A stretch of DNA of 64,000 nucleotides from Pandoraea oxalativorans (GTDB lineage: Bacteria; Pseudomonadota; Gammaproteobacteria; Burkholderiales; Burkholderiaceae): assembly GCF_000972785.3 (NCBI RefSeq), contig NZ_CP011253.3, positions 372,001 to 436,000 of the forward strand. The letters are read 5' to 3'. A program made the translations under genes and the position numbers. Numbering within the stretch: the first letter of the stretch is position 1; each line of letters opens with the position of its first letter. The notes beneath the pieces are model-generated. The model was not told the DNA's origin. It searched no databases and saw only the letters and a list, made by a program, of their open reading frames with translations. Positions 27,215-35,838 of this stretch are shown here, piece by piece.

Positions 27215-28845
27215 GCGCCACCTCCGTGTCGTTGAGCTTGATGTGATGAAGCAGGCTGCGATGTGGCAGGCGGTGCGGCAGGCGATGTGGCAGGCGGCGC
27301 GCCAGGCGGTGTGGCGGGTGCGGATGGCGCAGTAGACGCGGGCGAGGCGACTGGCGCGGTGGCTTCTGTCGGCGAGCGCGATAGCGACGATTCGGGCATC
27401 CCGCCGCCAAGGCTCTCGCGAAAAGCTGCGTCGGCCAGCCAGTAATCGGACGTCGCGTCGATGTAGCCAAGGACCGTGTCGCGTTGCTCGCGCGCGTCCG
27501 TCAGCAAGTCGAAGACGCTGGCGAGCATGCCGTTGTAGCGCAGCAGCCACTCGTCGGACACGCGCTGACGCATCGGCAGAAGGGTCGTGCGGTAGTGCTC
27601 GGCGATGTCCCACGCAGCGAGCGTCTGCGCGCGACGGGTGCGAACGTCCGCGCGTGCGGCAACGGCCGTGTCGGCCAGATGGTCGATGCTCTGGCGATAG
27701 CGCGCTTCGGCCCCGGCGATGCGTGTCGAGCCCCAGTCGAATAGCGGCACTTCCAGCGAGATTTCATAGCCGCGCTCGCTGGCTGAACCGGTGGCGCTGT
27801 TGTCGCGATACGCCGTGTCCAGCACGTTGACGAAGCGCGTAACGCGGGTCAGGCCGAGGTCGCTCGCGGTGGCATCGAGCGCAGCGCGTGCGGCACGCAC
27901 GTCGGCACGTTCGCGAATGGCCAGCGCTTCGGCGTCGGCCGAAGCGGGGCGCGTCGCCGGTAACGCGGGCAGACGTTGCGGCAAAGTGAAGCTCAGTTGC
28001 TGACCCCAGAGGCCCATTTGCCGTGCCAACTGTTCGCGTGCCGCGCTCGCCTGCTCGCGGGCGCGTGCGAGACGCGCGGCCGTATCGGCGTACACGAGGT
28101 TCTCCTGCGTGCGTCGCATGGCGCTGAAATTGCCTGCGCGCGCCATGCCGTCGGCGAGTTCGCTGGCGGCCTGCGTGGCGAGGCTCGTCTGCTCAAGGAT
28201 CTGCACGCGTTCCTGTGCCGCAACGGCGTCGATCCATGCGCGGCGCGTGAGCGTCGCCTGCGCGACGATGGCTTGTGTGACCTGCGCCTGCACCTGTGCA
28301 AACCGGCGCGCTTCGACGCGCGACGCGAGCGGCATCGTCAGGACGCGGACAAAGTCGATACCCCACGTGCGTTCGATGCCGACGTCGCCACCGCCTTGCA
28401 CGCGCTGAAAGGTGAAGCGAGGATTGGGCAGACGTCCCGCCTGAACGAGCGAGGCTTCGGCAATGCCGAGTTCTGCGTACGTCGCTTGCAAGCCGCGATG
28501 GTTCAGCAGCGTGAGCTGGACGGCGGTGTCCATATCGAGCGGGCGTGCCAGCAAGTCGTCGCGCTGTTTGGCGAGCGCTTGTGAAGCTGCGTCGTCGCGC
28601 GCCCAGACGGCCGATTTCCCGAGGCGCTGCTGTGTGGCGTCGGCGACCGGCGCAAAGCCGCCGTCGTCGCTGAACGTTGCGCAACCGGACAGTGCCAGTG
28701 TGGCAATCGCGGCGATAACCAGCGGCGTTCGACGTGCGCGACGGGCCGTATAGGCAACGCGACGATGCGCTCGGGATGCTGTGGCGTTGCGTGTGAGAGA
28801 CGTGGAGACCGCCGCTGTCATGGGCGACAAATGAGCGCTCGTCAT
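27211..28845 (-). CDS. TolC/CusC-family outer-membrane efflux lipoprotein
   Basis: A 544-residue protein. A signal region with a lipobox (ATLALSGC, about residues 45-55) precedes two outer-membrane-efflux-protein repeats, including LNHRGLQATYAELGIAEASL and RADVRAARAALDATASDLGL. Long helical segments fit the TolC barrel-and-tunnel fold. The C-terminal 60 residues form a Pro/Ala/Ser-rich tail beyond the domain. No RND pump or adaptor is adjacent, which is unusual for CusC-type genes. It is placed between copper proteins with ATGA overlaps on both sides. Confidence 0.85.
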   Translation of the reverse strand: MTSAHLSPMTAAVSTSLTRNATASRAHRRVAYTARRARRTPLVIAAIATLALSGCATFSDDGGFAPVADATQQRLGKSAVWARDDAASQALAKQRDDLLARPLDMDTAVQLTLLNHRGLQATYAELGIAEASLVQAGRLPNPRFTFQRVQGGGDVGIERTWGIDFVRVLTMPLASRVEARRFAQVQAQVTQAIVAQATLTRRAWIDAVAAQERVQILEQTSLATQAASELADGMARAGNFSAMRRTQENLVYADTAARLARAREQASAAREQLARQMGLWGQQLSFTLPQRLPALPATRPASADAEALAIRERADVRAARAALDATASDLGLTRVTRFVNVLDTAYRDNSATGSASERGYEISLEVPLFDWGSTRIAGAEARYRQSIDHLADTAVAARADVRTRRAQTLAAWDIAEHYRTTLLPMRQRVSDEWLLRYNGMLASVFDLLTDAREQRDTVLGYIDATSDYWLADAAFRESLGGGMPESSLSRSPTEATAPVASPASTAPSAPATPPGAPPATSPAAPPATSQPASSHQAQRHGGGA

Positions 28846-29318
28846 TGCAGCCCTCCCTTTGCGCCATGACCGGCGTGCGGATCGGCGGGCACGCCGGGAG
28901 GCGACGTCATCGGCATGGCGTGTTCCATGTTTTCGTGGCCAGTTGCCACGGGCGCAGACGAAGGGGCCGTCGGCATGGCGTGCCCCATCGCTGCGTGGCC
29001 GGTCTGGGCGGGTGGACGCGTGGCCTGCCCGCTGTGGCTCGTCATGTCATGACCCGCACCGGACATCCCGGACATGCTCGAAACGCTGGCGTTCACCATG
29101 CGCCAGTCGCTTGTCGCGACGGACAGCGCGGGCCGGGCGAAGTCGCTCAGTACGGCGGCGGGTGGCGGTCCGGCAGGGGCGTCGGGAGACGCGGGATCGT
29201 CGGAGACGACTGTTGTTGTCGCCGGTTCAGCGGCCACGGCGGGGAGCGAACTCACGCCCCACAGCGATAGCGCGACGGGTACACAGCAGGCGTGCCGTCG
29301 TAAGGAAAGAAACGTCAT
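28842..29318 (-). CDS. Met/His-rich exported protein of the copper operon
   Basis: A 158-residue protein with a signal peptide (MTFLSLRRHACCVPVALSLW, cleavage near AVAA-EP). The second half is rich in Met and His (MSGMSGAGHDM, GHAAMGHAMP, GHENMEHAMPM), a pattern of periplasmic copper binders. It overlaps the TolC-family gene as ATGA. I recognise no named family. The ATG at 29318 was chosen for the signal peptide; there is no strong ribosome site, and the frame is open to 29387. Confidence 0.75.
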   Translation of the reverse strand: MTFLSLRRHACCVPVALSLWGVSSLPAVAAEPATTTVVSDDPASPDAPAGPPPAAVLSDFARPALSVATSDWRMVNASVSSMSGMSGAGHDMTSHSGQATRPPAQTGHAAMGHAMPTAPSSAPVATGHENMEHAMPMTSPPGVPADPHAGHGAKGGLQ

Positions 29319-29574
29319 CGAAAAACTCGTCGATCTGGCGATGCCGGGCGACGTGACGCGAGCACTGGAAGGCTGCGCGCCCGGCATGGCACCGCACGTT
29401 CATCGGGCAGAGCGATTCACGACGCACGTGACGAAGTGACGCAGCGGACGTAGCCGTGCCAGTCACGACGCGGTTCGTAAATCAGTCTGACGGGGGAACG
29501 GAGACGGCGGGCATCGACTGGGGCGTGCGGGCATCAGGCAATGCCGCAGCGACACAGGTCGCAATGCGAAACCG

Positions 29575-30048
29575 TCAGATGGCGAGGGCTTTGGGAGGAC
29601 GTTCGAGGACGGCGACGATGGCGCTGTCCGCCGACGTGCGAAGGAACGGAATGGCGGCGGACGGCTGCGCGTCCGGCACGCGTAGCACGACGCTTTGCGG
29701 CAGAGCGGTGCAGACAACGCACGCCGCGCAGGCTGAGCAATTGGCGTGTTGAATGTGCGATGTCTGAGGTGTCGGCGATGACGCATGCGTGGCGTTGCCC
29801 GTGTCGCTGGCCGTGACCGTCGCTGCGTTATCGTCGCTGTGATGGTGCATACCGGACACCGTGTCGCCGGACATCGTCGCGTGATGCATCGCCATGTTTG
29901 CCATGGCGTCGACTGTCGCAACGGACGGGCGCTGCATCGAAGCCGCTGGCGATTCCGGCGCGCAATGCGTGCGCAGCGCAACCATGGCCTGGAGCGGCAT
30001 GGTTACGCACAACAGCAACAGCACGAGGAGTTTGCGCCAGCGATTCAT
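29575..30048 (-). CDS. Cys/His/Met-rich exported protein, CopL/DUF2946-like
   Basis: A 157-residue protein. MNRWRKLLVLLLLCVTMPLQ is a signal sequence. A Met/His-rich segment follows (MANMAMHHATMSGDTVSGMH, then HHH), and a Cys cluster (HANCSACAACVVC) near residue 115. The layout recalls small proteins leading copper operons (CopL, DUF2946), but the match is only of composition and context. It lies 256 bases before the next copper-operon gene on the same strand and may be the first gene. Confidence 0.65.
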   Translation of the reverse strand: MNRWRKLLVLLLLCVTMPLQAMVALRTHCAPESPAASMQRPSVATVDAMANMAMHHATMSGDTVSGMHHHSDDNAATVTASDTGNATHASSPTPQTSHIQHANCSACAACVVCTALPQSVVLRVPDAQPSAAIPFLRTSADSAIVAVLERPPKALAI

Positions 30049-30125
30049 GCCGCGCAGTCTAGCACCGCCCACACGCCGCCCGCAAATCGACGTGCGGCGC
30101 ACCATCGTGTGCATCCGTCCTCCGC

Positions 30126-30224
30126 GACCTTAGCGACCTCAGCCACCTCCACGACCTCCACGACCTCCACGACCTCAGCGACCTCAGCGACCTCAGCGAC
30201 CTCAGCGACCTCAGCGACGCGAAC
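30126..30224. repeat. 9-base tandem repeat, eleven units
   Basis: Eleven head-to-tail 9-mers, mainly GACCTCAGC, with three central CCTCCAC variants. It lies just upstream of the copper operon. In one minus-strand frame it reads VAEVAEVAEV, but that frame has no other coding signs. Copy number may vary between strains. Confidence 0.9.
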
Positions 30225-30305
30225 AATGAGACAGGCGTCGAGACCGAGAACGTCCACACTGCGGCCACAGGTGGCCCCAGCGAGACTCGCCGCACGCGGT
30301 CCGTC

Positions 30306-30710
30306 TTAATGCTCGAACAGATGGAACGTCTCGAAGTGCGTACGTCGTCTCGATAGCGCGACGAGGTTGACAACGCAGACCACTGCGACGAGTACGAACA
30401 GCGGCGCCGAGATCTCGATGGTGTCGCGCGCGAGCAGCGAGACGAGCGTGAGCGCGACCATGAGTGTCAGCAGCACACGATGCAGCCATGCCGCGAGCTT
30501 CAGGTGCCGCTCGGATTGTGCGACGAGCACGACCAGCGAGACATAAAACGGGGCCGCAATGACGGCTAGCACGCAGAGGGCGAGCAGCACGCCCAGCACG
30601 CTCGCGAGCAGTTCGTGCCCGTCGGCGGCGCTCGATTGCACGCCCACAACGGTTGCCGCCGCCAGGTAGAGCAGCATCAGTCCATCCAGAACGATCGCGA
30701 GTCGGTTCAT
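30306..30710 (-). CDS. Small integral membrane protein, unknown function
   Basis: A 134-residue protein with four predicted membrane helices (about residues 5-25, 35-62, 75-95 and 100-120), for example MNRLAIVLDGLMLLYLAAAT and SAPLFVLVAVVCVVNLVAL. The loops are short and charged (QSERHLK, SRRRTHFETFHLFEH). I do not recognise a family. It stands alone between the copper operon and a hypothetical gene, on the same strand as both. Confidence 0.7.
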   Translation of the reverse strand: MNRLAIVLDGLMLLYLAAATVVGVQSSAADGHELLASVLGVLLALCVLAVIAAPFYVSLVVLVAQSERHLKLAAWLHRVLLTLMVALTLVSLLARDTIEISAPLFVLVAVVCVVNLVALSRRRTHFETFHLFEH

Positions 30711-30806
30711 GACATCTCTCCGGCGTAAAAGAGTGCGGAGGCACAGAGGTGCGCAGGGTTAGCGCTCTGCGCGGTCAAATCGTCTGAGTCATCTGAAAAA
30801 ACGCTG

Positions 30807-30828
30807 AAAAAGCGGGCCGACGTCCCGC
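30807..30828 (-). terminator. Terminator after the 133-residue hypothetical gene
   Basis: On the minus strand GCGGG and CCCGC form a stem with a 7-base loop, followed by five T and, shortly after, a second run of six T. It lies about 90 bases past the stop at 30919. Confidence 0.6.
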
Positions 30829-30918
30829 CGGTGTCGTGATCCGGTCACCGGCGGCAGGCCAGACTAGCCGCGAATCGCGATATTCCTGTGACAGCGGCCG
30901 ACAACGCGAGTGGTGTCG

Positions 30919-31320
30919 TCAGCGCGGCGGTGCGGGCGTGGCGCAGGGACGAGGTCGATCGTCCGTTTGCGGTGACTCGGGGAGCATCAGACCCAGCCAG
31001 ATGGCCGCAGCGTCGACATCGGCCGGATCCGAAGGCACCTGCACCCGGTAGATCGCGACGTTGCCGCAATCGTCCCCGCAGAACAGATCGCGCTCCAGAT
31101 CGGCGATGACGTCGAGCCGCTGCTGAACACGGTAGAAGCCGAGCGGCGTGAGGTCCTGCACCAGCGCAGCAAGGGTTTCGGGATAGAGAAACAGACGCGA
31201 CGGCCAGTGGCCGTGACGGTGGCGAAATTTACCGAGCGCGCCCAGCACGTGCGCAAGCGTGCCGCCATGACCGCGAACGAAGTCGATCAGGTGCGGCGTG
31301 CCGTAACCATTGGTGTACAC
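30919..31320 (-). CDS. Hypothetical protein with possible long structured leader
   Basis: A 133-residue protein of unknown family. The GTG start at 31320 has GGAG five bases before it (ACGGAGCGTTTGTG). The sequence begins VYTNGYGTPHLIDFVRGHGG and contains WPSRLFLYPETLAALVQDLT and RDLFCGDDCGNVAIYRV. There is no signal peptide or membrane helix. The frame stays open upstream but that part is Arg/Cys-rich and not protein-like. A promoter about 400 bases upstream and hairpins between suggest a regulated leader or a separate small RNA. Confidence 0.6.
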   Translation of the reverse strand: MYTNGYGTPHLIDFVRGHGGTLAHVLGALGKFRHRHGHWPSRLFLYPETLAALVQDLTPLGFYRVQQRLDVIADLERDLFCGDDCGNVAIYRVQVPSDPADVDAAAIWLGLMLPESPQTDDRPRPCATPAPPR

Positions 31321-31552
31321 AAACGCTCCGTTGACTTCCCGAAGGTGAGTGCCCGGTAAATATTGGTCTTGTGATTCGATAGTTGCAGACCGGCACGCGC
31401 GGCGAAATCCGCACTTTCTCTTAGTCCGTCGGCATGAGGGCCCGGGGCGTCGACAACGCATCGGCGTGGCGACGTCGTGTCCTCTGCCACGTTGCCCGAA
31501 ATGACGCGTCAGGGGCTCGGCCGCAAGGGCGTGGAAGCGCCGCACAAATGGA

Positions 31553-31713
31553 AACCGGCGGGCTAAGCCGCCGGTTGAGGCCCCGTCGGGGCATCGCCAG
31601 CCGCGTGTACCGGCGCGGCATGGTATGGGCCAAGCAGACTTGGCACCGAGAGGCACTACCGTCATGCTTCGGACCACCATCGGTCCCCGGCCGTGCCTAT
31701 GCAGTTTGACTGC
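31553..31713 (-). ncRNA. Candidate structured leader or small RNA
   Basis: On the minus strand a sigma-70-like promoter, TTGGCG (31742-31747) and TATACT (31720-31725), is separated by 16 bases. The predicted RNA of about 160 bases ends with two adjacent hairpins: GCCCC-GAC-GGGGC and then AACCGGCGG-N6-CCGCCGGTT followed by TCC. Only a short T run follows, so termination would be weak. It may be an attenuated 5' leader of the hypothetical gene starting at 31320. I match it to no known RNA family. Confidence 0.3.
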
Positions 31714-31960
31714 GCTTTGAGTATAGGTCGCGTGCGCCGCCCGCCAATCGGCTTTTTGGATCAGCGCGCCGTTAACCCACGATGCGAACTATCAGGCACT
31801 TCCGGACTCGAAATGGCGCAAGTTTTCCCTTGTGACCGTGGTTTCGTCCGCGCGCACTTTGCGTTCTAATGTCACCATTCCATGCGATGTCGAAAATGGT
31901 CCGCGCCCGCACGACCCCGGTCACCGCTAACGCGCCGTACCCCAGTCAAACATTCCAATA

Positions 31961-32479
31961 ATGGCAACGAAATCTTTTCAACGATGGGCTTTGCTGGCAT
32001 GCATGTGTGCTGCACAGTCGGCCTTTGCCGCCGACCAGTGCGAAGGCATTCTGATGCTGGCCAAGAGCGCACAAACCGGCTTTGAAGACATCTCCGGCCC
32101 GCTGGTGGCAAAAAACGAGCGCGGCGAGAGCTATCAGGCGACGTATTCGGTGCCTGGCGGCGATTGCAAGGTGTTCCGCGCGACCGGACTCGCCCCGACC
32201 TACGAGTGCATCTGGGATTACCAGAAGATCACGCCGATGGACTTGCGCAATCAGGCGCAGAAGTTCGCGACCGACATGGCGCGCTGCACGCGCGGTGTGA
32301 CGACGATGCGCACGACCACGACGAACCCGGCCGGGCTACCCGCAGAATGGCAGAGCGCGAGCCGGAAGTACGCGCGCCCGGTCAATTTCACCATCACCGC
32401 TCAGGATCTCGTGACGCCGCGCGGCGACCGCATGCGTGAGATCTCGCTGTCGGTAGAAAAGCAGATCGGCGACCAGTGA
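31961..32479 (+). CDS. Secreted hypothetical protein
   Basis: A 172-residue protein with a signal peptide (residues 1-24, FQRWALLACMCAAQSAFA then AD). The mature part has four Cys (DQCEGILML, GDCKVFRA, YECIWDY and ARCTRGV), which could form two disulfides in the periplasm. I do not recognise a family. It is a single gene on the plus strand. Confidence 0.7.
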   Translation: MATKSFQRWALLACMCAAQSAFAADQCEGILMLAKSAQTGFEDISGPLVAKNERGESYQATYSVPGGDCKVFRATGLAPTYECIWDYQKITPMDLRNQAQKFATDMARCTRGVTTMRTTTTNPAGLPAEWQSASRKYARPVNFTITAQDLVTPRGDRMREISLSVEKQIGDQ

Positions 32480-32851
32480 GCCGACGCGCCGTCGTGCGGT
32501 GCATCAGACAGCGACACGACGGCAGCGTGGCGACAAAATAGCGGAAAGCCGGCGCAAAACGTAGCGATACGGCGCTCGCCGTGGCGTCGTGCGGCGCACC
32601 TGCCGTCGCCCGCTCAGCCTCGCTGGGCATGGGTTTTCGCTGCTCCATCCGGCAAGCCCGAATCGCATCTGCCTCTGGTTACAAACGGTTGCAGACCGCA
32701 TCGCGTATTAACATCTTTTCGGTCGACGCTCATTCGACTGTCCCGGTAAAGTCATTCATGAGATGTATGGCGCATTGGCAACCCGCCGATGCGGGACGCA
32801 CCTCGTGAAACCGGCCCCACCGTAGCGGTCGGGAGATGTGGCTGAACCCAA
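32480..32851. other. Non-coding gap
   Basis: Short open frames on both strands here show no domain or signal. The sequence is less GC-rich than flanking genes around 32700-32760, where the promoter of the small gene at 32852 may lie. Nothing else is recognised. Confidence 0.4.
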
Positions 32852-33127
32852 ATGATTGCGCGACTTCGCTGTTGTTTCCTGTTACTGCTGGTGTGTGCCT
32901 ACCCTGCCTGGGCCGATGGCGGGCGTGGGCGCGAAATGCTGGACGTGAACAAGGCGTCGTTGCGCGAAGACATCAGCCGTTTCAACGCGGACCGGGGGCG
33001 TGGACAGGCGGCTTACCCGAACTGGGCGTCGCCCGCCGAACCCCGCGAGCGTCAGTACACGCCGCAAGGCGAACCGCGCGGCCAGCGCGGCAATGAAGGC
33101 GGCGGACGCCGGGGGCGCGGCTTCTAA
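32852..33127 (+). CDS. Small secreted Arg/Gly-rich protein
   Basis: A 91-residue protein with a signal peptide (MIARLRCCFLLLLVCAYPAW then ADGG). The mature part is polar, with LDVNKASLREDISRFNADRG and an Arg/Gly-rich tail ending GGGRRGRGF. No family is recognised. Similar small basic exported proteins are common in Burkholderiales. Confidence 0.6.
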   Translation: MIARLRCCFLLLLVCAYPAWADGGRGREMLDVNKASLREDISRFNADRGRGQAAYPNWASPAEPRERQYTPQGEPRGQRGNEGGGRRGRGF

Positions 33128-33251
33128 GGCGCCCCCACCCCAGGAGGCGCACTCGCGCACCCGCGCAGCCGACGAGGCACCCCCCGAACGTCTTGCCAGT
33201 TTCACCGCTCAATCCAGCAACCCCCTCCATCGCTGTGCCCGTTCTGCACCG

Positions 33252-33273
33252 AATGTTGCACATGTGCAACATT
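33252..33273. promoter_or_regulatory. 22-base perfect palindrome upstream of the porin gene
   Basis: The 11 bases AATGTTGCACA are followed directly by their exact reverse complement. It lies about 355 bases before the porin start and 125 after the small secreted gene. No T run follows, so it is not a terminator; a dimeric-regulator operator is likely. Confidence 0.6.
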
Positions 33274-33364
33274 GGATGCGGTCCTCGGTCCTCAAAGACA
33301 TCCGTGAGTCGCCCTTGAGCGATGTCCATGATTCGCGCATCTCGCCGCGAATGTGAGCGGTTGC

Positions 33365-33411
33365 TAACCCCGAAATATACGCCTTATATCGATTTCGTTA
33401 TACCGGGGTTA
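33365..33411. promoter_or_regulatory. Inverted repeat around an AT-rich core, porin upstream region
   Basis: TAACCCCG and CGGGGTTA enclose 31 AT-rich bases (33373-33403) that contain TATAT and could hold promoter elements. It lies about 220 bases before the porin start. Confidence 0.35.
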
Positions 33412-33628
33412 ATTGTGGCGCGGATGGCCGTCCGAATTTTGTCTCCCCACCATTTCCCAGCCACTTCGTGTGGTGCATTTTTCCTTGCCGTTCCGGTCTT
33501 TCTGCGCGCGGCGGGGCTGTGCGAGAATCACGGCCGTTTATCAGGGAGGCGCTTCTCGAAAGGGCGCCCGCAGGGTCCCGTGCAAGGCGCGAGCAGGCAC
33601 ACAAAATACATAAACCAAGGAGAAGTCA

Positions 33629-34678
33629 ATGAAGCGCAGTATGGCCAAGGGCATGGGTGGGGCACTCGTTCTGGGCGCGTGCATGGGGGCGGTGAGCGCA
33701 CCGGCACTCGCACAATCGAACGTCACGCTTTACGGTCAGGTCGACGCCTGGGTGGGCGCGGCCAAGAACCCGGGCGGCGACCGGGCATGGACGCAGGGCG
33801 GCGGCGGCATGTCGACGTCGTACTGGGGGATGAAGGGTAATGAAGACCTCGGCGGCGGCCTGAAGGCGGTCTTCGTGCTGGAAGACTTCTTCCGTCCGCA
33901 GAACGGTCAGTACGGCCGCTTCCAGGGCGACTCGATGTTCTCGCGTAACGCCTACGTCGGCTTGCAGTCGGACACGGCCGGTACCGTCACGATCGGTCGC
34001 CTGACCACGTCGTACTTCGTCTCGACGATTCTGTTCAACCCGTTCGTCGATTCGTACACCTTCAGCCCGATGGTGTTCCACACCTTCATCGGCCAGGCCG
34101 GTCAGGGCGTCGTGGGCGACTCCGGCTGGAGCAACGCCGTGATGTACACCACGCCGAACTTCAAGGGGCTGACGGGCGCTGTCTCGTACGCCTTCGGCAA
34201 CAAGGCGGGCGAGACCGGTCAGAACAAGTGGAGCGCCTCTGCGCTGTACTTCAACGGCCCGTTCGCGGCGACCGTCGCTTACCAGCAGGTCAAGTTCGAC
34301 TCGGTGCCGGACGACATGGCCGGTATCACGGGCTTTCGCAGCCAGCAAGCGCTGCAACTGGGCGCGACGTACGATCTGCAAGTCGTGAAGTTCTTCGGCC
34401 AGTACCAGTACATCCGCAACAACATCACTGGCGGCGGCGTGTCGGAGAACGGCGGCCAGCTCGGCGTGTCGGTGCCGCTGGGCAACGGCAAGGTACTCGC
34501 GTCGTACGCGTACACGAAGAGCTCGGGCGCGAGCAACGTCAACCGCAAGACGTGGGCGCTGGGCTACGACTACAACCTGTCGAAGCGCACCGATATCTAC
34601 GCCGCGTACATGAACGACAAGGTCAGCACGATGTCGGGTGGCGACACCTTCGGTGGTGGCGTTCGCATGAAGTTCTGA
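33629..34678 (+). CDS. Gram-negative porin (Porin_4 / OmpC-like)
   Basis: A 349-residue outer-membrane porin. Residues 1-28 form the signal peptide, ending APALAQ, followed by the typical SNVTLYGQVDAWVG. Barrel strands continue to the C-terminus GGGVRMKF, ending in the Phe that is recognised for outer-membrane insertion. Features include GMKGNEDLGGGLKAVFVLED and FSRNAYVGLQSDTAGTVTIG. It forms a trimeric diffusion pore. GGAG precedes the ATG. It is a single gene with its own terminator; upstream lies a 22-base palindrome. Confidence 0.93.
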   Translation: MKRSMAKGMGGALVLGACMGAVSAPALAQSNVTLYGQVDAWVGAAKNPGGDRAWTQGGGGMSTSYWGMKGNEDLGGGLKAVFVLEDFFRPQNGQYGRFQGDSMFSRNAYVGLQSDTAGTVTIGRLTTSYFVSTILFNPFVDSYTFSPMVFHTFIGQAGQGVVGDSGWSNAVMYTTPNFKGLTGAVSYAFGNKAGETGQNKWSASALYFNGPFAATVAYQQVKFDSVPDDMAGITGFRSQQALQLGATYDLQVVKFFGQYQYIRNNITGGGVSENGGQLGVSVPLGNGKVLASYAYTKSSGASNVNRKTWALGYDYNLSKRTDIYAAYMNDKVSTMSGGDTFGGGVRMKF

Positions 34679-34724
34679 TGCCACGGCGCGCGCGCATTCC
34701 ATGCGCGTGACGGTGGGATCGGCG

Positions 34725-34755
34725 AAGGGGCAGACCGCGGGGTCTGCCCCTTTTT
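34725..34755 (+). terminator. Rho-independent terminator of the porin gene
   Basis: AAGGGGCAGACC and GGTCTGCCCCTT form a 12-bp stem with a GCGG loop, followed by more T (34751-34755). It starts about 50 bases after the porin stop. Confidence 0.92.
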
Positions 34756-34916
34756 CTTTGGGCGACGGCGCTGTGCGGGACGCCTTGCCCCATCGCATCT
34801 GCCATTCCGCACAGCGGTTCCATGTGTCACCGATTCGACGGGTCCGCGCTATGATTTGTGCACCGCGCAAGACGGTATCCCCGCCACCTTTCAAGCACAA
34901 ACGGAGCAGAGACGAC

Positions 34917-35774
34917 ATGACGATTCAATACGTAGGCATCATTGGCGCTGGCACGATGGGTAACGGCATCGCACAGGCCTGTGCGGTGGCCGGACTGCCG
35001 GTGACGATGGTCGACATCAGCGACGCGGCGGTGCAAAAGGGCGTGGCCACGATTGCCGGTAGCCTCGACCGCCTCATCAAGAAAGACAAGCTCACCACGG
35101 CCGACAAGGACGCAGCGCTTGCGCGCATCACGACGTCCACCGACTACGCTGCGCTGGGCACCGCCGACATCGTGATCGAAGCGGCGACCGAGAACTTCGA
35201 TCTGAAGGTGAAGATTCTCAAGCAGCTCGAAGGGGCGGTGAAGGAGGGGGCGATCCTCGCGTCGAATACGTCGTCGATCTCGATCACGAAGCTGGCGGCC
35301 GTCGTCGCACATCCCGACCGGTTCATCGGCATGCACTTCTTCAACCCGGTACCGCTCATGGCCCTCATGGCCCTCGTGGAGCTCATTCGCGGACTGCAAA
35401 CGAGCGACGAGACGCATTCGCGCGTCGACGCGCTGGCGCGACAACTGGGCAAGTCCCCGATTACGGTGAAGAACGCGCCGGGCTTCGTCGTCAACCGGAT
35501 TCTGGTGCCGATGATCAACGAAGCGTTCTTCGTGCTCGCGGAGAATCTCGCGTCGCCGGAAGAAATCGACGAAGGCATGAAGCTGGGTTGCAATCATCCG
35601 ATCGGCCCGCTCGCATTGGCCGACATGATCGGTCTGGACGTCTGCCTGTCGGTGATGAACGTCTACTTCGAGGAGTTCGCGGACTCGAAGTACCGTCCGT
35701 GCCCGCTGCTCAAGGAGATGGTCGCGGCCGGCTATCTGGGACGCAAGACGGGGCGCGGCGTCTACACTTACTGA
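34917..35774 (+). CDS. 3-hydroxybutyryl-CoA dehydrogenase
   Basis: A 285-residue NAD(P)-dependent dehydrogenase. The Rossmann motif is VGIIGAGTMGNGIAQACAVA. The catalytic His region is FIGMHFFNPVP and the Ser/Asn segment is LASNTSSISITKLA. The C-terminal domain has APGFVVNRILVPMINEAFFV. It interconverts acetoacetyl-CoA and 3-hydroxybutyryl-CoA in fatty-acid or polyhydroxybutyrate metabolism. An in-frame 9-base duplication (ATGGCCCTC at 35358 and 35367) gives PLMALMALVEL where family members have a single MALVE, in the loop next to the active site. It is a single gene, 142 bases past the porin terminator. Confidence 0.92.
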   Translation: MTIQYVGIIGAGTMGNGIAQACAVAGLPVTMVDISDAAVQKGVATIAGSLDRLIKKDKLTTADKDAALARITTSTDYAALGTADIVIEAATENFDLKVKILKQLEGAVKEGAILASNTSSISITKLAAVVAHPDRFIGMHFFNPVPLMALMALVELIRGLQTSDETHSRVDALARQLGKSPITVKNAPGFVVNRILVPMINEAFFVLAENLASPEEIDEGMKLGCNHPIGPLALADMIGLDVCLSVMNVYFEEFADSKYRPCPLLKEMVAAGYLGRKTGRGVYTY

Positions 35775-35838
35775 GTCACCAGTGACTTGAATCCGGCGCG
35801 TGCCATGCGTGCTTGATGTTGTGACCGACGGGCGGCGC

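Noticed and set aside
30126..30224. CRISPR-like array
   Set aside because: Nine-base units without spacers and no cas genes; it is a simple tandem repeat.
33626..34918. 430-codon minus-strand frame opposite the porin
   Set aside because: Low-complexity Arg/Val/His composition, exactly antisense to a clear porin with signal peptide and terminator.
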